15,440 bases of DNA from NCBI GenBank assembly GCA_938007945.1, contig CALLME010000118.1, positions 1 to 15,440 of the forward strand, written 5' to 3'. Position numbers and translations under genes: made by a program. Numbering within the stretch: position 1 is the stretch's first letter; the number at the start of each line of letters is the position of its first letter. Under the pieces are notes generated by a model. It saw only the letters and a list, made by a program, of their open reading frames with translations. It was not told the DNA's origin and did no database searches. Source of the stretch: an uncultured Caulobacterales bacterium (lineage in GTDB: Bacteria > Pseudomonadota > Alphaproteobacteria > Caulobacterales > Maricaulaceae). Below are positions 14,546 to 15,440 of the stretch, one piece after another.

Positions 14546-15367
14546 TTAGAAGCGGTAACGACCGCGAAGGCTGACAGGAACGGACCACTTAGACGCGCCG
14601 TCATCACCCGCAAATCCGCCGTCAACAGCATCAAGCTTACCGCTATAACGTAGACCTGATTCAAGGCCAATCGTCATACGGTTAAAGAGCGGTGTTTCGA
14701 CACCGACAAGACCTGCCGCTGTTGGCACCCAACCGCCGTCATAAAGGCCGTAACCTGCGCGCGTTGTGACAACACCGCCTGGTGACGTCCGTGTCACGCG
14801 AGAGATATTGATATCATCAACTTTAGCTACACCTGCACGGGCCTCTAGATAAGGGCGAATAGACTTTACGATGGGCGCACGCACTGGCAAGGCATATTGG
14901 CGGATACCCGCTTCAATACCGAGCGCTTCGTAATCAGAAATTTGACCAGACAAAGTCGAGGCGCTTTGCGTCCCAATAATCTGACGCTCGCCGTCGAACT
15001 TACTTTGGTAACCGTTCAAAATAACTTTGCGGTTAGGATTTAGCGCATATGAAACGCCGAGGTCAAAACGCTCACCAACTTCATACCCACTTTTCATCGT
15101 CGTTTTAGTTGGCGTTGTGAGATTAAGGCCGTTTGGCGCTGTCTGAATGACGTTGCCGCCCGTGATATACTCTTGTCCGTAACCGCCTTCAATGTTCCAA
15201 CGTGAAAGTGTGTTGCAATTTGTGCAAGATTTCTTCATTGGCTTGGCTTTGTAATGACCATAGCCTGCATTGTGATGACCGTAAGTATTTCCGTGGTGGC
15301 CACCCATGCCAAGCCAAGAACAACCTGAAAGGGCGATAGCCGCTGTGCTGAGGAGAACAATCCGCAT
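14546..15367 (-). CDS. His-rich lipoprotein with predicted outer-membrane beta-barrel
   Basis: 273 residues. The start ATG at 15367 is preferred over the in-frame ATG at 15397 because AAAGGA lies just before it and the signal peptide then begins at MRIVLLSTAAIALSGC. The lipobox LSGC makes C16 the lipidated residue. Residues 22-51 are rich in Gly and His (GGHHG, GHHNAGYGHY), followed by a C48-x-x-C51 pair, a possible metal-binding patch. The remainder (about 55-273) alternates polar and hydrophobic residues in strand-like segments and ends LRGRYRF. A C-terminal Phe is the usual recognition signal for outer-membrane barrel assembly. The family is not recognised and no function is assigned. Confidence 0.75.
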   Translation of the reverse strand: MRIVLLSTAAIALSGCSWLGMGGHHGNTYGHHNAGYGHYKAKPMKKSCTNCNTLSRWNIEGGYGQEYITGGNVIQTAPNGLNLTTPTKTTMKSGYEVGERFDLGVSYALNPNRKVILNGYQSKFDGERQIIGTQSASTLSGQISDYEALGIEAGIRQYALPVRAPIVKSIRPYLEARAGVAKVDDINISRVTRTSPGGVVTTRAGYGLYDGGWVPTAAGLVGVETPLFNRMTIGLESGLRYSGKLDAVDGGFAGDDGASKWSVPVSLRGRYRF

Positions 15368-15440
15368 GTCTCTATCCTTTATGTTCTGAATTGGCACAAT
15401 TGCCGCTTTATCCAGATTTATGGATGGAGTTTTGCAATCT

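Overview
The window looks like chromosomal DNA from a marine-type alphaproteobacterium. The likely group is the Hyphomonadales/Maricaulales (Robiginitomaculum, Hellea or Algimonas-like), an inference from gene content rather than a marker gene. Supporting signs are an Alphaproteobacteria-type sdhC-sdhD-sdhA order, OmpA-family porins with Cys-paired linkers, exported DUF547 and DUF885 proteins, a lipoprotein with an IPFRG core, and GC content near one half by eye. I see no transposase, integrase, phage gene or CRISPR array.

Layout from left to right. Positions 1-1429 (minus): an M20 metallohydrolase translationally coupled to the start of astA, which runs off the left edge. Positions 1676-4646 (minus): two tandem outer-membrane proteins, each with its own terminator. 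Their beta-barrels are almost identical, but their C-terminal domains are unrelated (one OmpA-like, one unrecognised). Positions 4951-5026 (minus): tRNA-Lys(UUU) with its promoter, divergent from a small lipoprotein gene (5105-5692, plus). Positions 5689-8532 (minus): queA, a PhyH-type Fe(II)/2-oxoglutarate oxygenase and tgt, in that transcription order with overlapping stop and start codons. Positions 8714-9535 (plus): an exported DUF547 protein, ending at a bidirectional terminator facing sdhA. Positions 9769-12285 (minus): sdhC-sdhD-sdhA, without sdhB. Positions 12430-12475: a G-run tandem repeat between sdhC and an exported DUF885 zinc-peptidase-like gene (12554-14419, plus). Positions 14546-15367 (minus): a His-rich lipoprotein with a predicted outer-membrane barrel.

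How the genes fit together. QueA and Tgt are two steps of queuosine synthesis in tRNA: Tgt inserts preQ1 at the wobble position and QueA adds the cyclopentane ring. The oxygenase locked between them is not a known member of that pathway. The Tgt here has also lost two of the four residues that bind its structural zinc. Together these make the queuosine operon the most interesting part of the window. The sdh genes encode the flavoprotein and the two membrane anchors of respiratory complex II, and the SdhD residue that normally ligates heme b appears to be Tyr instead of His. The astA/M20 pair points to arginine or other N-succinyl amino-acid catabolism. The remaining genes are mostly envelope proteins.
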